64,000 nt of DNA. Origin: Sphingomicrobium clamense. Lineage in GTDB: Bacteria > Pseudomonadota > Alphaproteobacteria > Sphingomonadales > Sphingomonadaceae. How positions within the stretch are numbered: position 1 is the stretch's first letter; every line of letters begins with the position of its first letter. The stretch spans positions 1,720,001 through 1,784,000 of the forward strand of contig NZ_JAHVAH010000001.1 in assembly GCF_019264355.1 (NCBI RefSeq). Direction: 5' to 3'. Under the pieces are notes generated by a model. That model had not been told where the DNA came from and made no database searches. It saw only the letters and a list, made by a program, of their open reading frames with translations. Positions 7,883 through 17,894 of this stretch are shown here, one piece after another. The translations under genes and the position numbers were made by a program.

Positions 7883-8473
7883 CTAAGGCGTCGGCTCAGA
7901 TCCATCGACGGGCGCAGCGTCCGGCCCCGCCGGTTCCGGCAGGTCGCCGACCTGGATGACCACGCGGCGGTTGGCGCGCTGGCCTTCCACATTGTCGCTC
8001 CCGTCCGGCAGGTAGTTGGGCTGCGCGGGGTTGCCTTCGCCCAGCGAAACGATCTCGAACCGCTCGCGGTCGACGCCCCTTTCTTCCAGGAAATTGGCCA
8101 CCGCCAGCGCGCGCGCTTCGCCGGCGCGGAAATTGGCGGCATCGCTGCCGACCGTGTCGCTATGGCCCCAGAGATAGACGGTCTGCTCGCCCCTTACCCA
8201 TTCTGGGTCGAGCAACGCCTCCAGCGCGGCAACGGCATCGTCGTCGAGATTCGATCCTCCATCCGGGAAGCCGATGATGGCGCGGATCGGTCCTTCTTCT
8301 TCCACCAAGTCCGCGCCTGCTTCCGCGCGGACGTCGTCACGGATGATCGAGACGGGTTCTTCGGTTTCGCCCGGCTCGCCGATCGTTGGCGTCGGCTCTT
8401 CGGCGGTGTCACGATCGCCGCACGCCGCCAGTGCGAGCGCGAGGACCAGCGGGGTCAGATAGGCTCGGCTCAT
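7883..8473 (-). CDS. OmpA-family lipoprotein
   Basis: 196 residues. The N-terminus is a lipoprotein signal with lipobox ALAAC (acylated Cys near residue 18), so the protein is membrane-anchored by lipid. After an acidic Pro/Glu-rich linker, an OmpA/MotB peptidoglycan-binding domain (about 75-180) shows LWGHSDTVGSDAANFRAGEARALAVANFL and ends with GQRANRRVVI, both typical. The ATG at 8473 overlaps the antiporter stop (ATGA), so translation is probably coupled to that gene; a longer frame reaching 8728 only reads through the antiporter gene. Likely role: tethering the outer envelope to peptidoglycan. Its pairing with an antiporter is unusual. Confidence 0.87.
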   Translation of the reverse strand: MSRAYLTPLVLALALAACGDRDTAEEPTPTIGEPGETEEPVSIIRDDVRAEAGADLVEEEGPIRAIIGFPDGGSNLDDDAVAALEALLDPEWVRGEQTVYLWGHSDTVGSDAANFRAGEARALAVANFLEERGVDRERFEIVSLGEGNPAQPNYLPDGSDNVEGQRANRRVVIQVGDLPEPAGPDAAPVDGSEPTP

Positions 8474-10359
8474 TGGTCCATCTCCGATTGTTCGATTTCG
8501 GTCGGCTTCTCGTCGCCATCCTCCGGATAGCGCTCCACCGTCACGCCCGGCGGGACGTAGAACACGATCGTATCGCCCGGCTCGGGCGAGGGGCGCGAAG
8601 CGTGGGTGAAGAAACGCAGACGCCCGCTTTCGCGCAGCACGTAGAGCAGGTCCGCATCGGGCGGCAGCAAGGCCTTCGCGGCCTCGAAGTCGAAACGCAA
8701 CGTGAGGTCGAAGCTCTGGAGCGTCCACCCCCTCGCCTCGCTCTCTGCGACGTCCTCCACGCCGTGACCGCTCGTGAAGAGCGCGCGGCCGCGCAGCGTG
8801 TCGGGTAGCGCGTGCGGATCGTCGCCTGCCGCATCGCCCAACTGATAGACATTGTCCGACCCGATCTCGGGCGAGAATTCGGAGCAGACGAGCGCGTTAT
8901 AGGCCTCGTTATCGGTCGTCGCGACCATCAGCTGGAATTGGTGGAGGTCGAGCTCTTCCTCGGTCGCCTCGGACAGGATCTCGCCGTGGAAGATCGGGAT
9001 GCCCGCATTGCGCGCGGGGCTCAACCGCTGCCAGCTGCGATCGGTGATCATCACCGGCACCTTCAGTTTCCTCAGGCTTTCGGCAAGCGAGAGCGAGAAG
9101 GGACTGGTGCCGACGATGAGGACGCCGTTGCTGTCCTTCTGGTCGAGTTTGAGGAAGCGCGCGAGCGGGCCGATGGTAAAGCCGTGCGCGACGATGGTTG
9201 CGGCAACGACCGCAAAGCTCAGCGTCACCAGCAGCGACCCGTCGCCATAGCCGATCTCGTCCAGCCGCAGCGCGAACAGGCCTGCGATCGCGACGGCGAC
9301 GATCCCGCGCGGCGCGATCCACGCGATGAGCACGCGCTCGCGCCACGGGATCTTCGAGAAGGCGAGGCTGATGAAGATGGTCAGCGGACGCACCACGAAC
9401 AGCAGCACCAGCAGGAAGGCGATGAAGCGCAGTTCGAACTGGCGCAGCACGTCGATGTCGAGGCTGGCCGAGAGGATCACGAACACGCCCGACAGGAGGA
9501 GGATCGTGATATTTTCCTTGAACGGCAGATAGGTGCGCGCGCTCGATAGCTTCATGTTGGCGAGCGCAATGCCCATGACTGTCACGGCGACGAGGCCGGT
9601 CTCGTTCTGGATGAGGTTGGAGATGGTGAACGTGCCGAGCACGAACACGAGCAGCACGGGCGCCTTGAGGAATTCGGGCACGAGTCCGCGCGGGAAGAGG
9701 TAGCGCACCGCGATGGCCGCGCCGTAACCGATGCCGGCCGCGAAGGCCGACGACACGACAATGCCGATCATGTTGTCGATCGGCGACTTGCCCGCCTGCG
9801 CTTGCACCAACCACTCGTAGGTAAAGACGGCGAGCAGCGCCCCGATGGGATCGTTGACGATGCCTTCCCACTTGAGGATGGCGCGCGGGCGTTGCTTGAG
9901 GTTGGTCTGTCGCAGGAGCGGGATGATCACGGTCGGGCCGGTCACCACGAGGATGCCGGCGAACAGGATCGCGACCGGCCAAACCAGTCCCGCAACTTCG
10001 TACAAGGCAAGGGCGCCGAGGCCCCAAGCGACTGGCACACCGATGAAGACCAGCCGCGGGACCGCATCGCCGGTTTTCTTCAGTTCGGGGAAGCGCAGGC
10101 TAAGCCCGCCTTCGAACAGGATGATCGCCACCGCGACCGAAATCATCGGCTCGTAGAGCGCGCCGAACGTCTCTTCGGGATCGAGGATACCGGTGACCGG
10201 GCCGAGGAAAATGCCGGCGACGAGCAGCAGCGCAATGGCCGGCCAACCCGTGCGCCAGGCGATCCACTGGGCGCCGATCCCGGCAAGGCCGATCAACGCA
10301 ATGATGAGCAATAATTCGCCCGAACCGGCGGCCAGCAGGAACGGTAGCAGATCGGTCAC
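8470..10359 (-). CDS. Cation/proton antiporter with C-terminal TrkA-N-like domain
   Basis: 629 residues when started at the GTG at 10359, which has a GGGGA site upstream and removes an unconvincing 33-residue extension. About 12 membrane segments fill residues 1-400 and match the Na+/H+ exchanger fold (for example VAIILFEGGLSLRFPEL and APRGIVAVAIAGLFALRL). Residues about 410-520 form a nucleotide-binding TrkA-N/RCK-like domain (VLIVGTSPFSLSLAESLRK, then VATTDNEAYNALVC), followed by a small C-terminal domain. It should exchange Na+ or K+ for H+ across the inner membrane under nucleotide control. A GGAAC-N16-TGTT element upstream (10395-10419) could place it under the general stress sigma factor. 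The downstream lipoprotein gene overlaps its stop. Confidence 0.88.
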   Translation of the reverse strand: MTDLLPFLLAAGSGELLLIIALIGLAGIGAQWIAWRTGWPAIALLLVAGIFLGPVTGILDPEETFGALYEPMISVAVAIILFEGGLSLRFPELKKTGDAVPRLVFIGVPVAWGLGALALYEVAGLVWPVAILFAGILVVTGPTVIIPLLRQTNLKQRPRAILKWEGIVNDPIGALLAVFTYEWLVQAQAGKSPIDNMIGIVVSSAFAAGIGYGAAIAVRYLFPRGLVPEFLKAPVLLVFVLGTFTISNLIQNETGLVAVTVMGIALANMKLSSARTYLPFKENITILLLSGVFVILSASLDIDVLRQFELRFIAFLLVLLFVVRPLTIFISLAFSKIPWRERVLIAWIAPRGIVAVAIAGLFALRLDEIGYGDGSLLVTLSFAVVAATIVAHGFTIGPLARFLKLDQKDSNGVLIVGTSPFSLSLAESLRKLKVPVMITDRSWQRLSPARNAGIPIFHGEILSEATEEELDLHQFQLMVATTDNEAYNALVCSEFSPEIGSDNVYQLGDAAGDDPHALPDTLRGRALFTSGHGVEDVAESEARGWTLQSFDLTLRFDFEAAKALLPPDADLLYVLRESGRLRFFTHASRPSPEPGDTIVFYVPPGVTVERYPEDGDEKPTEIEQSEMDQ

Positions 10360-10394
10360 GCCGGAAATTCCCCGTTTTTCGTCATTGCTGGGAT

Positions 10395-10419
10395 AACAAA
10401 GCGATGCGCGGCACGTTCC
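10395..10419 (-). promoter_or_regulatory. Candidate EcfG-type (general stress) promoter
   Basis: On the minus strand GGAAC (10419-10415) is followed after 16 nt by TGTT (10398-10395), close to the EcfG consensus GGAAC-N16/17-CGTT known from alphaproteobacteria. It lies 35 bases before the antiporter GTG. One base of the -10 differs from consensus. Confidence 0.4.
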
Positions 10420-10456
10420 CTTGCAACCTCGACGCGGGTCGAAGCGTCGAAAGCCC

Positions 10457-10789
10457 ATGCGCTATCCCATTACCCCCGACGGTCGCTATTTCCTCGTGCG
10501 GGGTAGGCTGTGGCGGATGAGCGATCCGTCGCTCGATCCGGAGCGGCGCGACGAGTTGGTCAAGGAGCTCATGAGCGCCCGTTCCGCCAAGGGGCGCGCC
10601 ATCCGTGCCGGAGACAGGGAAGCACGCGAAGCCGCGCGGCAGCGGGTCGATGCTGCCAAACACGCGCTGGGCGAACGCGGACCGGTATGGTGGGACGAAG
10701 GCGCGCCCGACTATAATCGAAAGATGGCGAGGAACACGCCCTATGCCGATTGGGCCGAGGCTCAGAGCCCGCCCGGGGTCGGCTCGTAG
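10457..10789 (+). CDS. Conserved hypothetical protein
   Basis: 110 residues starting MRYPITPDGRYFLVRGRLWR. A short beta-like N-terminus (VRGRLWRMSDPSL) is followed by an Arg/Ala-rich helical part and a GPVWWDEGAPDYNRKMARNTPYADWA end. I believe similar proteins are common in sphingomonads, without known function. The ATG at 10457 is preferred to 10421 because the upstream 12 residues are arginine-rich noise. It is divergent from the antiporter gene and its last 28 bases overlap the convergent cinA-type gene. Confidence 0.65.
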   Translation: MRYPITPDGRYFLVRGRLWRMSDPSLDPERRDELVKELMSARSAKGRAIRAGDREAREAARQRVDAAKHALGERGPVWWDEGAPDYNRKMARNTPYADWAEAQSPPGVGS

Positions 10790-11517
10790 CCCAGTTCCGA
10801 CAGGCCGCTGGCGAGCGCCTTGGCGGCGGCGGCGGCGAGGCCCTCATCCTCCGCGCGCACCACGAAATTGGCCCCCACCTTGCCTTCCTTGAAGAAGGGG
10901 TAGCTGCCGAGCTGTGTGCCTTCGTGGGCCTTCTCGATCGCGATCAGAAGCTCAAAAACCTCGCTCTCCGGTGCAAAGGCCCCGACGGTCACGGAGACAA
11001 GCGGACGCCCGCCCTCGAGCGTGCCCGAAAGCCCCTCGATCATGCCCGCGGTGATGTGCGGAATACCCGCCATCATGTAGATATTCTCCACGACGATCCC
11101 GGGCGCCCCGGAAACCGGGTTGGGGATGAGGTCGGCACCCTTGGGCACCCGCGCCATGCGCAACCGCGAAGGCGTCAGTTCCTTGCCGATCTTCGCATAA
11201 TAGCCCTCGAGCATCGCGCGTGCCTCGGGATGTTCGACCACCGGCACATCGAGTGCGGCGGCGACCGCGTCGACGGTGATGTCGTCATGGGTCGGACCGA
11301 TCCCGCCTGTGGTAAAGAGATAGTTGTTGCCCGCGCGCAAGGCGTTGACTGCCTCGACAATGCGTTCGAGCACGTCGGGCACGATCCGCACCTCGGACAG
11401 GCGAATGCCCTGCAGATTGAGCCACTTCCCGATCTGCGCGACATTCTTGTCCTGCGTCCGACCGGACAGGATTTCATCGCCGATGATCAGCAGCGCGGCG
11501 GTCCAGGTCTTGCTCAT
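10762..11517 (-). CDS. CinA/MoaB-type competence/damage-inducible protein A
   Basis: 251 residues with an N-terminal molybdopterin-binding-like (MoCF) domain of CinA type: ALLIIGDEILSGRTQD, TGGIGPTHDDITVDAVAAAL and PGIVVENIYMMAGIP. The C-terminal deamidase (PncC-like) domain of full CinA is absent, as in the short alphaproteobacterial form. Such proteins have been linked to ADP-ribose or nicotinamide-nucleotide hydrolysis; the substrate here is not deducible. It follows the GFA-family gene with a 4-base ATGA overlap, suggesting translational coupling, and its 3' end overlaps the convergent hypothetical gene by 28 bases. Confidence 0.88.
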   Translation of the reverse strand: MSKTWTAALLIIGDEILSGRTQDKNVAQIGKWLNLQGIRLSEVRIVPDVLERIVEAVNALRAGNNYLFTTGGIGPTHDDITVDAVAAALDVPVVEHPEARAMLEGYYAKIGKELTPSRLRMARVPKGADLIPNPVSGAPGIVVENIYMMAGIPHITAGMIEGLSGTLEGGRPLVSVTVGAFAPESEVFELLIAIEKAHEGTQLGSYPFFKEGKVGANFVVRAEDEGLAAAAAKALASGLSELGYEPTPGGL

Positions 11518-11984
11518 CGGCCCAACGCCTTTTTCACGCGGGTGACGCTGTCCTCGGGCCAGGCATCCCGCGTCCGGTAAAACTCTTCGTAGGCCGGGAT
11601 GCCGGGATCGAGCGCGATCCAGTCCTGCTTGGTCGCGGTGAAGATGTGCGCGTGCGGCGAGATACCCGATACGTCTTCAAACGTCCCGACCCGCAGGAAG
11701 TGCACGGCCTCGCCCAGCCCCGGATAGTGGCTCGACAGTGCGACCTTGCATTGCGGGCAGCGCAAAATGCGTTGGCCCTTGCCGCTGGCGCTATCGGTCA
11801 GCACTTCCTCGACATCGCCGTTCCATTCGACACGATCGGCCTCGATCAGGAAGTTGAGGCCGAACGACGCGCCGCTTTCGCGCTGGCAATAGGTGCAGTG
11901 ACAGCAATTGACGAATAGCGGGTCGTCGGGCGCTTTGAAAGTGACGGCGCCGCAAGCGCAGCGGCCGGTGCGAGGCTGGGTCAT
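11514..11984 (-). CDS. GFA-family (glutathione-dependent formaldehyde-activating-like) zinc protein
   Basis: 156 residues with the family zinc cysteines: CACGAVTF near the N-terminus, CCHCTYCQRESGA about 20 residues later, and CPQC near residue 90. The family (CENP-V/GFA fold) is named for a proposed glutathione-formaldehyde condensation activity, but most members are uncharacterised. The gene leads a two-gene minus-strand unit, its stop overlapping the start of the CinA-type gene. No formaldehyde-oxidation gene is nearby, so the name should be read as a fold assignment only. Confidence 0.85.
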   Translation of the reverse strand: MTQPRTGRCACGAVTFKAPDDPLFVNCCHCTYCQRESGASFGLNFLIEADRVEWNGDVEEVLTDSASGKGQRILRCPQCKVALSSHYPGLGEAVHFLRVGTFEDVSGISPHAHIFTATKQDWIALDPGIPAYEEFYRTRDAWPEDSVTRVKKALGR

Positions 11985-12029
11985 GGCCCCTGCCTAGCAA
12001 TCGAGCGGGCACAGGCATAGCGTGGACGA

Positions 12030-12959
12030 ATGTCCATCATCGCCGCCCTCGCGCTCGCCACCATCCCGCCACCGCCGTGCAATACCGAGCTTGTCGTCCT
12101 CGGCGCCGGGCAGGACGCGGGCGCGCCACAGCTCGGCAACCTGTCGGACCCGGCGTGGACTGACCGGGACAAGCGCTTGCTGGCGACATCGCTGCTGCTG
12201 ATCGACTGGGGGCAGCGCAAGCGCTTCATGTTCGAGGCGACCCCCGACATCGTCGAGCAGTTGCAGGCTTCGTACGAGGTCAAGCCACTGCTTCGCGATG
12301 ATGGCAGCCTCGACCTCGACGGCATCTTCCTCACCCACGCGCATATAGGACATTATGCGGGGCTGCTTCATCTCGGGTTCGAGAGCGCGAACACCAAGGA
12401 CGTGCCCGTCTATGCGATGCCGCGAATGGCGTCGTTCCTGGCCTCGAACGCACCGTGGTCGCAGCTGATCGATTTGAACAATATTAGCATGACCACGCTC
12501 CAGCCGGAAGCCGCGACCAACATCCAGGACACGTTTGCTGTCCTGCCGCGCGTCGTGCCGCACCGCGACGAATTTAGCGAAACGGTCGGCTATTCGGTGG
12601 TCACGCCGGGCAAGCGCTTCTTCTTCCTGCCTGACATCGACAGTTTCGACGAATGGGAAGCCGCAGGCGGTCCGAGCCTCTCCGCACTGGTCGAGGGCCA
12701 CGACCTCTTGTTTCTGGACTCCACGTTCTTCGACGATGACGAGCTCGATCGCGACATGAGCGCGATCCCGCATCCGCGTACCAAGGGGACGATGGAGGCG
12801 CTTGCATCACTCCCGGCCGACCAGCGGGCGAAAGTGCATTTCATCCACTACAACCATTCCAATCCGATCCGCTTCCCGGACTCGGCGGAATCGCAAATGG
12901 TCGAAGAGAATGGCTTCAACGTCGCGCGGCGCGGCGATCGTCACTGCCTCGACCTTTGA
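12030..12959 (+). CDS. PqqB-like metallo-beta-lactamase-fold protein, exported
   Basis: 309 residues with a short hydrophobic N-terminus that may be a signal peptide. The chain starts the fold with LVVLGAGQDAGAPQL, reminiscent of PqqB, and carries THAHIGHYAGL where most MBL hydrolases have H-x-H-x-D-H; the Asp is Gly here. Later FFFLPDID, FLDSTFF and HFIHYNHSNP supply further possible metal ligands. No other pyrroloquinoline quinone gene is in the window, so PQQ synthesis is unlikely and a hydrolase of unknown substrate is the safer call. map follows 40 bases downstream on the same strand. Confidence 0.8.
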   Translation: MSIIAALALATIPPPPCNTELVVLGAGQDAGAPQLGNLSDPAWTDRDKRLLATSLLLIDWGQRKRFMFEATPDIVEQLQASYEVKPLLRDDGSLDLDGIFLTHAHIGHYAGLLHLGFESANTKDVPVYAMPRMASFLASNAPWSQLIDLNNISMTTLQPEAATNIQDTFAVLPRVVPHRDEFSETVGYSVVTPGKRFFFLPDIDSFDEWEAAGGPSLSALVEGHDLLFLDSTFFDDDELDRDMSAIPHPRTKGTMEALASLPADQRAKVHFIHYNHSNPIRFPDSAESQMVEENGFNVARRGDRHCLDL

Positions 12960-12999
12960 ACCGTTCGACAAGTCAGGCGCCCGACCCTATATCGCCCCA

Positions 13000-14473
<1,474 letters not shown>

Positions 14474-14481
<8 letters not shown>

Positions 14482-14689
14482 TAAGGACCCCCGCCTCGCC
14501 TCGATGGCGCCCGAGGAACTCCGGCGGATCATGCGCGCGCTCGGCTATCGAACGCAGGGCCAACTCGCCGAGGCCATCGGCGTTTCGCGCAGTGCGGTTA
14601 GCCTATGGCTGGAAGGCAAGGTCGGTGTCCCGCGCCCCGTCGCGATGCTCCTGCGCATGCTCCTTTCGGCGCAGCGCCGCTCTTATTAA
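14474..14689 (+). CDS. Small XRE-type helix-turn-helix protein
   Basis: 71 residues, nearly all one helix-turn-helix: RTQGQLAEAIGVSRSAVSLWLEGKVGVPRP is a textbook XRE/Cro recognition region. It begins inside the end of the preceding hypothetical gene (8-base overlap). Its stop interlocks with that of the convergent CHASE3-HWE kinase (TTAA at 14686-14689). Likely a DNA-binding autoregulator or the antitoxin-like member of a small gene pair; neither role is proven. Confidence 0.78.
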
Positions 14690-16014
14690 GCCGCGTCCGC
14701 CGCGAGCGGAATGTCGAGCAGGAAGAGCAGGCCCTTGGCGGTCCATTTGCGATCGGCCTTGGCACCCAGCTGACGCACCGCCATGTCGATCATGGTCGAA
14801 CCGAAGCCCGTCTTCTTGGGCGCGGTCACGGCCTTGCTGTCTTCGCGCCAGGTCAGGTGAAGGGTCGGGAATTCTCCCTTCCGGTCCACCTTCCAGGAAA
14901 CGGTGACGTGACCGTCCTCCCCTTCCCAAGCGCCATATTTGACGGCGTTGGTGGCAAGTTCGTGGACGATCATGCCCATCGGCGACGCCATTTCGCTGGA
15001 GAGCTCGACCGGCGTTCCGTCCATCGTCAGACGGTCAGCCAGATCGTCATAGGGAGCCAGCGTTGCGCCCAGGAGCGAATCCAGCGTGACGATGGGACGA
15101 TCGAGCGCGCCCTGGCTGACATCGTGCGCGATCGCGAGCGCCTCGATCCGGCTGTGCACCTTGTGCGCGGCCTCGGCCATGTTCTTCTCGTGCCGCAGTG
15201 TCGATCCGACGACCGCGCTGACCACAGCGAAGATGTTCTTCACGCGATGGTTGAGCTCGCGCGCGAGCAGGTCGGCGCGCTCGTTCGCGACGCGCAGCTG
15301 CTCGGCATCACGCGCGGCGATTTCGGCTTTTTCGGTCCGGACAAGCTGCCAAACGCCAAGAACGATCAGGCCGAGAACAAGCAGGCCGAGCATGATCAAA
15401 ATTGGTGTGTTGCGGGCCTCGATCCGCTCGGTGTCACTGACGGCTTGTGCGAGAATTTCTTCTTCCGCGGATTCCAACTCTTCGATCGACGAACGGATCG
15501 TGGCCATCAATTGGAAACCGGTATCGGTCTCGATCAAGCGAACAGCTTCGCCGCGCCGGTTTTCGCGCACCAATTCGACCGCCATCTCCAGCTCGCGCAG
15601 CTTCGACAGTACCGCCCTGCGGAGCGTCGCAAGTGTTTCGCGCTGGTCCGCATTGGCAATGGGCTCGAGCTTTTCTTCGACTGATTCGAGCGCCGGCACC
15701 GCCTGTTCGATCCCGTAAAGATAGGGTGTCAGATAGCGATTGTCTGAGGTCAGCACATAGCCGCGCTGCCCCGTCTCGGCGTCGCTCATGATGACCTGGA
15801 GTTCACGCAGCTCGGCAAGGATGCCGCTGGTCGTCTCCACCTGCTGCCGCAGGTCGCGTTCGGCGCGTTGCGCATCGATCAGCGAATAGACGATCCCGGA
15901 CATCGCCGCCGAGATCAGGATCAGGAGAACGAGGCTTGAGAGCCGAGGGCCGGAACGCCACCAGCGATTGACCGCACTTCCCCGCTCGCGCGGAGGTTGC
16001 TTGACGCTATCCAT
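14686..16014 (-). CDS. CHASE3-domain HWE sensor histidine kinase
   Basis: 442 residues. A first membrane segment (about 24-45) and a second (about 205-228) flank a periplasmic CHASE3 domain (about 45-200) with the typical ELRELQVIMSDAETGQRGYVLTS region split around it. The kinase core has RELNHRVKNIFAVV with the predicted phosphorylated His at residue 256, VHELATNAVKYGAW and LTWRE, which identify the HWE family. It should autophosphorylate at the inner membrane in response to an unknown periplasmic cue. No partner regulator is adjacent. It lies between glnB and glnA on the opposite strand and is convergent with the HTH gene. Confidence 0.92.
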   Translation of the reverse strand: MDSVKQPPRERGSAVNRWWRSGPRLSSLVLLILISAAMSGIVYSLIDAQRAERDLRQQVETTSGILAELRELQVIMSDAETGQRGYVLTSDNRYLTPYLYGIEQAVPALESVEEKLEPIANADQRETLATLRRAVLSKLRELEMAVELVRENRRGEAVRLIETDTGFQLMATIRSSIEELESAEEEILAQAVSDTERIEARNTPILIMLGLLVLGLIVLGVWQLVRTEKAEIAARDAEQLRVANERADLLARELNHRVKNIFAVVSAVVGSTLRHEKNMAEAAHKVHSRIEALAIAHDVSQGALDRPIVTLDSLLGATLAPYDDLADRLTMDGTPVELSSEMASPMGMIVHELATNAVKYGAWEGEDGHVTVSWKVDRKGEFPTLHLTWREDSKAVTAPKKTGFGSTMIDMAVRQLGAKADRKWTAKGLLFLLDIPLAADAA

Positions 16015-16130
16015 TACTTTTTTTTCCTGTCTTTACGCCGTTACGCAGGCGTTTCGAGAACCCTTTCGCAATCGTCAGGTGCGGTCAAGCCCGGCTTTCG
16101 GCGTGAAACATTCACCTCGGGCCGAGTCGC

Positions 16131-16152
16131 GCTTGGCTTTGCTTCGCCAAGC
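16131..16152 (+). promoter_or_regulatory. 7-bp inverted repeat in the glnA leader
   Basis: GCTTGGC (16131-16137) and GCCAAGC (16146-16152) form a perfect stem around 8 nt, 41 bases before the glnA ATG. It could be an operator or a leader hairpin. It does not match the usual NtrC site (GCAC-N7-GTGC). Confidence 0.3.
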
Positions 16153-16193
16153 TGGAATCGATGCGCCAATTCTATTTTCCGGAGAAGATCAAC

Positions 16194-17606
16194 ATGGCCA
16201 TCAGCGGCAAGGACATCCTCAAGCGCATCGACGACGAAGAGATCGAATGGGTCGACCTTCGCTTCACCGATCCGAAGGGCAAGTGGCAGCATCTCGCGAT
16301 GGTTGCCTCGGCGCTCGATGAAGACCAGCTCGACGACGGCTTCATGTTCGATGGCAGCTCGATCGCGGGGTGGAAGGCGATCAACGAGAGCGACATGATC
16401 CTCAAGCCCGACCTCGACGCGGCTTATGTCGATCCGTTCAGCGCCACGCCGATGATGATCCTGTTCTGTAATATCGTCGAGCCGTCCTCGGGCGAGCTTT
16501 ACGGCCGCGATCCGCGTTCGACCGCGACCCGCGCGGAAGCCTATCTCAAGAATACCGGGATCGGCGACACGGTCTACGTCGGTCCCGAAGCCGAATTCTT
16601 CATGTTCGACGACGTCCGTTTTGAAGACAGCTATGCCGGCTCGGGCTACGAATTGGACGATATCGAGCTGCCCAACAATTCGGGTCGCACCTACGACCAG
16701 GGCAATATGGGGCATCGCCCGCGAGAAAAGGGCGGCTATTTCCCTGTCGCTCCCGTCGACAGCGCGCAGGACATTCGCGGCGAGATGGTCGCGACCATGA
16801 TCGAAATGGGCCTGCCGTGCGACAAGCATCACCACGAAGTGGCGCCGGCACAGCACGAGCTCGGCCTGACCTATGGCGAACTCGTCCAGACGGCAGACCG
16901 CATGCAGGTCTACAAATATGTCGTCCACATGGTCGCGCAGGCCTACGGCAAGACCGCGACCTTCATGCCCAAGCCGATCGCCAAGGATAACGGTTCGGGC
17001 ATGCACACCCATTTCTCGATCTGGAAGGATGGCAAGCCGCTCTTCGCAGGCAATGGCTATGCCGGCCTGTCGGAAACCGCGCTCTACTTCATCGGCGGCG
17101 TCATCAAGCATGCCCGCGCGCTGAATGCCTTCACCAACCCGACGACCAACAGCTACAAACGTCTGGTTCCGGGCTTCGAGGCGCCGGTGCTACTGGCTTA
17201 TTCGAGCCGCAACCGCTCGGCCTCCTGCCGCATCCCTTACGGGACGGGCGACAAGTCCAAGCGCGTCGAATTCCGCTTCCCCGATGCGATGGCCAACCCC
17301 TATCTCGCTTACTCGGCGCTGCTGATGGCGGGTCTCGACGGGATCGAGAACCGCATTCACCCGGGCGATGCGATGGACAAGAACCTCTACGATCTGCCGC
17401 CGCAGGAACTGGTCGATGTCCCGACCGTCTGCGGCTCGCTGCGCGAAGCGCTGATCGCGCTCGACCAGGACCGCGCCTTCCTGACCAAGGGCGACGTTTT
17501 CTCGGACGACCAGATCGACGCCTATATGGAACTCAAGTGGGAAGAAGTGATGCGTTGGGAAACCACGCCTTCCCCGGTCGAATTCGACATGTATTACAGC
17601 GCCTGA
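16194..17606 (+). CDS. glnA: Glutamine synthetase type I
   Basis: 470 residues, the family length. It condenses glutamate and ammonia to glutamine using ATP and forms a dodecamer in the cytosol. Seen: [51 protein letters not shown], and the NLYDLPPQE loop placing the adenylylation Tyr at residue 399. The start at MAISGKDIL (16194) has a CCGGAGAA site; an 11-residue longer frame from 16161 is not family-like. It is followed by a strong terminator. The Tyr and the nearby P-II gene point to GlnE-type control. Confidence 0.97.
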   Translation: MAISGKDILKRIDDEEIEWVDLRFTDPKGKWQHLAMVASALDEDQLDDGFMFDGSSIAGWKAINESDMILKPDLDAAYVDPFSATPMMILFCNIVEPSSGELYGRDPRSTATRAEAYLKNTGIGDTVYVGPEAEFFMFDDVRFEDSYAGSGYELDDIELPNNSGRTYDQGNMGHRPREKGGYFPVAPVDSAQDIRGEMVATMIEMGLPCDKHHHEVAPAQHELGLTYGELVQTADRMQVYKYVVHMVAQAYGKTATFMPKPIAKDNGSGMHTHFSIWKDGKPLFAGNGYAGLSETALYFIGGVIKHARALNAFTNPTTNSYKRLVPGFEAPVLLAYSSRNRSASCRIPYGTGDKSKRVEFRFPDAMANPYLAYSALLMAGLDGIENRIHPGDAMDKNLYDLPPQELVDVPTVCGSLREALIALDQDRAFLTKGDVFSDDQIDAYMELKWEEVMRWETTPSPVEFDMYYSA

Positions 17607-17658
17607 CGAGAGGGTCCCACCCCGCGGGCGCACTTGCGTGTAATCCAGTCGATAGGGG

Positions 17659-17697
17659 GGCGGTGTCTCAGCGGGAGACGCCGCCCTTCGTTTTTTT
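17659..17697 (+). terminator. Rho-independent terminator of glnA
   Basis: GGCGGTGTCTC (17659-17669) pairs with GGAGACGCCGCC (17674-17685) around a 4-5-nt loop with one G-T pair, followed by a TTTTTTT run (17691-17697). It begins about 50 bases after the glnA stop. Confidence 0.9.
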
Positions 17698-17735
17698 GAC
17701 TCTTTCTTAAGGAGTTGGGGGCGAAAGTTGCGGCC

Positions 17736-17894
17736 ATGTACGCACCGGCTCGCAACCATCCCGCGCTCCGCTTCGCCGCGCTTTGTCACGGCGGCCCAGA
17801 CTGCGCGCCCGTGAAGATGGTCGCCGAGCGTATGCCGCGCTTCCTCAAGCGCGACCCGCGCGACCGCCGCGTCGCCGACAGCCCCTGGGGCTAA
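17736..17894 (+). CDS. Possible small basic protein
   Basis: A 52-codon frame, MYAPARNHPALRF to DRRVADSPWG, between the glnA terminator and the tamB stop. It is basic and Pro/Arg-rich, without a membrane segment. An AGGAG lies about 20 bases upstream, too far to be a good ribosome site. Its stop TAA interlocks with the tamB stop (CTAA at 17891-17894), a pattern seen at other convergent pairs here. No family recognised. Confidence 0.4.
   Translation: MYAPARNHPALRFAALCHGGPDCAPVKMVAERMPRFLKRDPRDRRVADSPWG

Noticed and set aside
7750..8142. Minus-strand frame ending MERVKGIEPSS through the tRNA
   Set aside because: A well-known mis-annotation type created by reading across a tRNA gene; it also shadows the OmpA-type lipoprotein.
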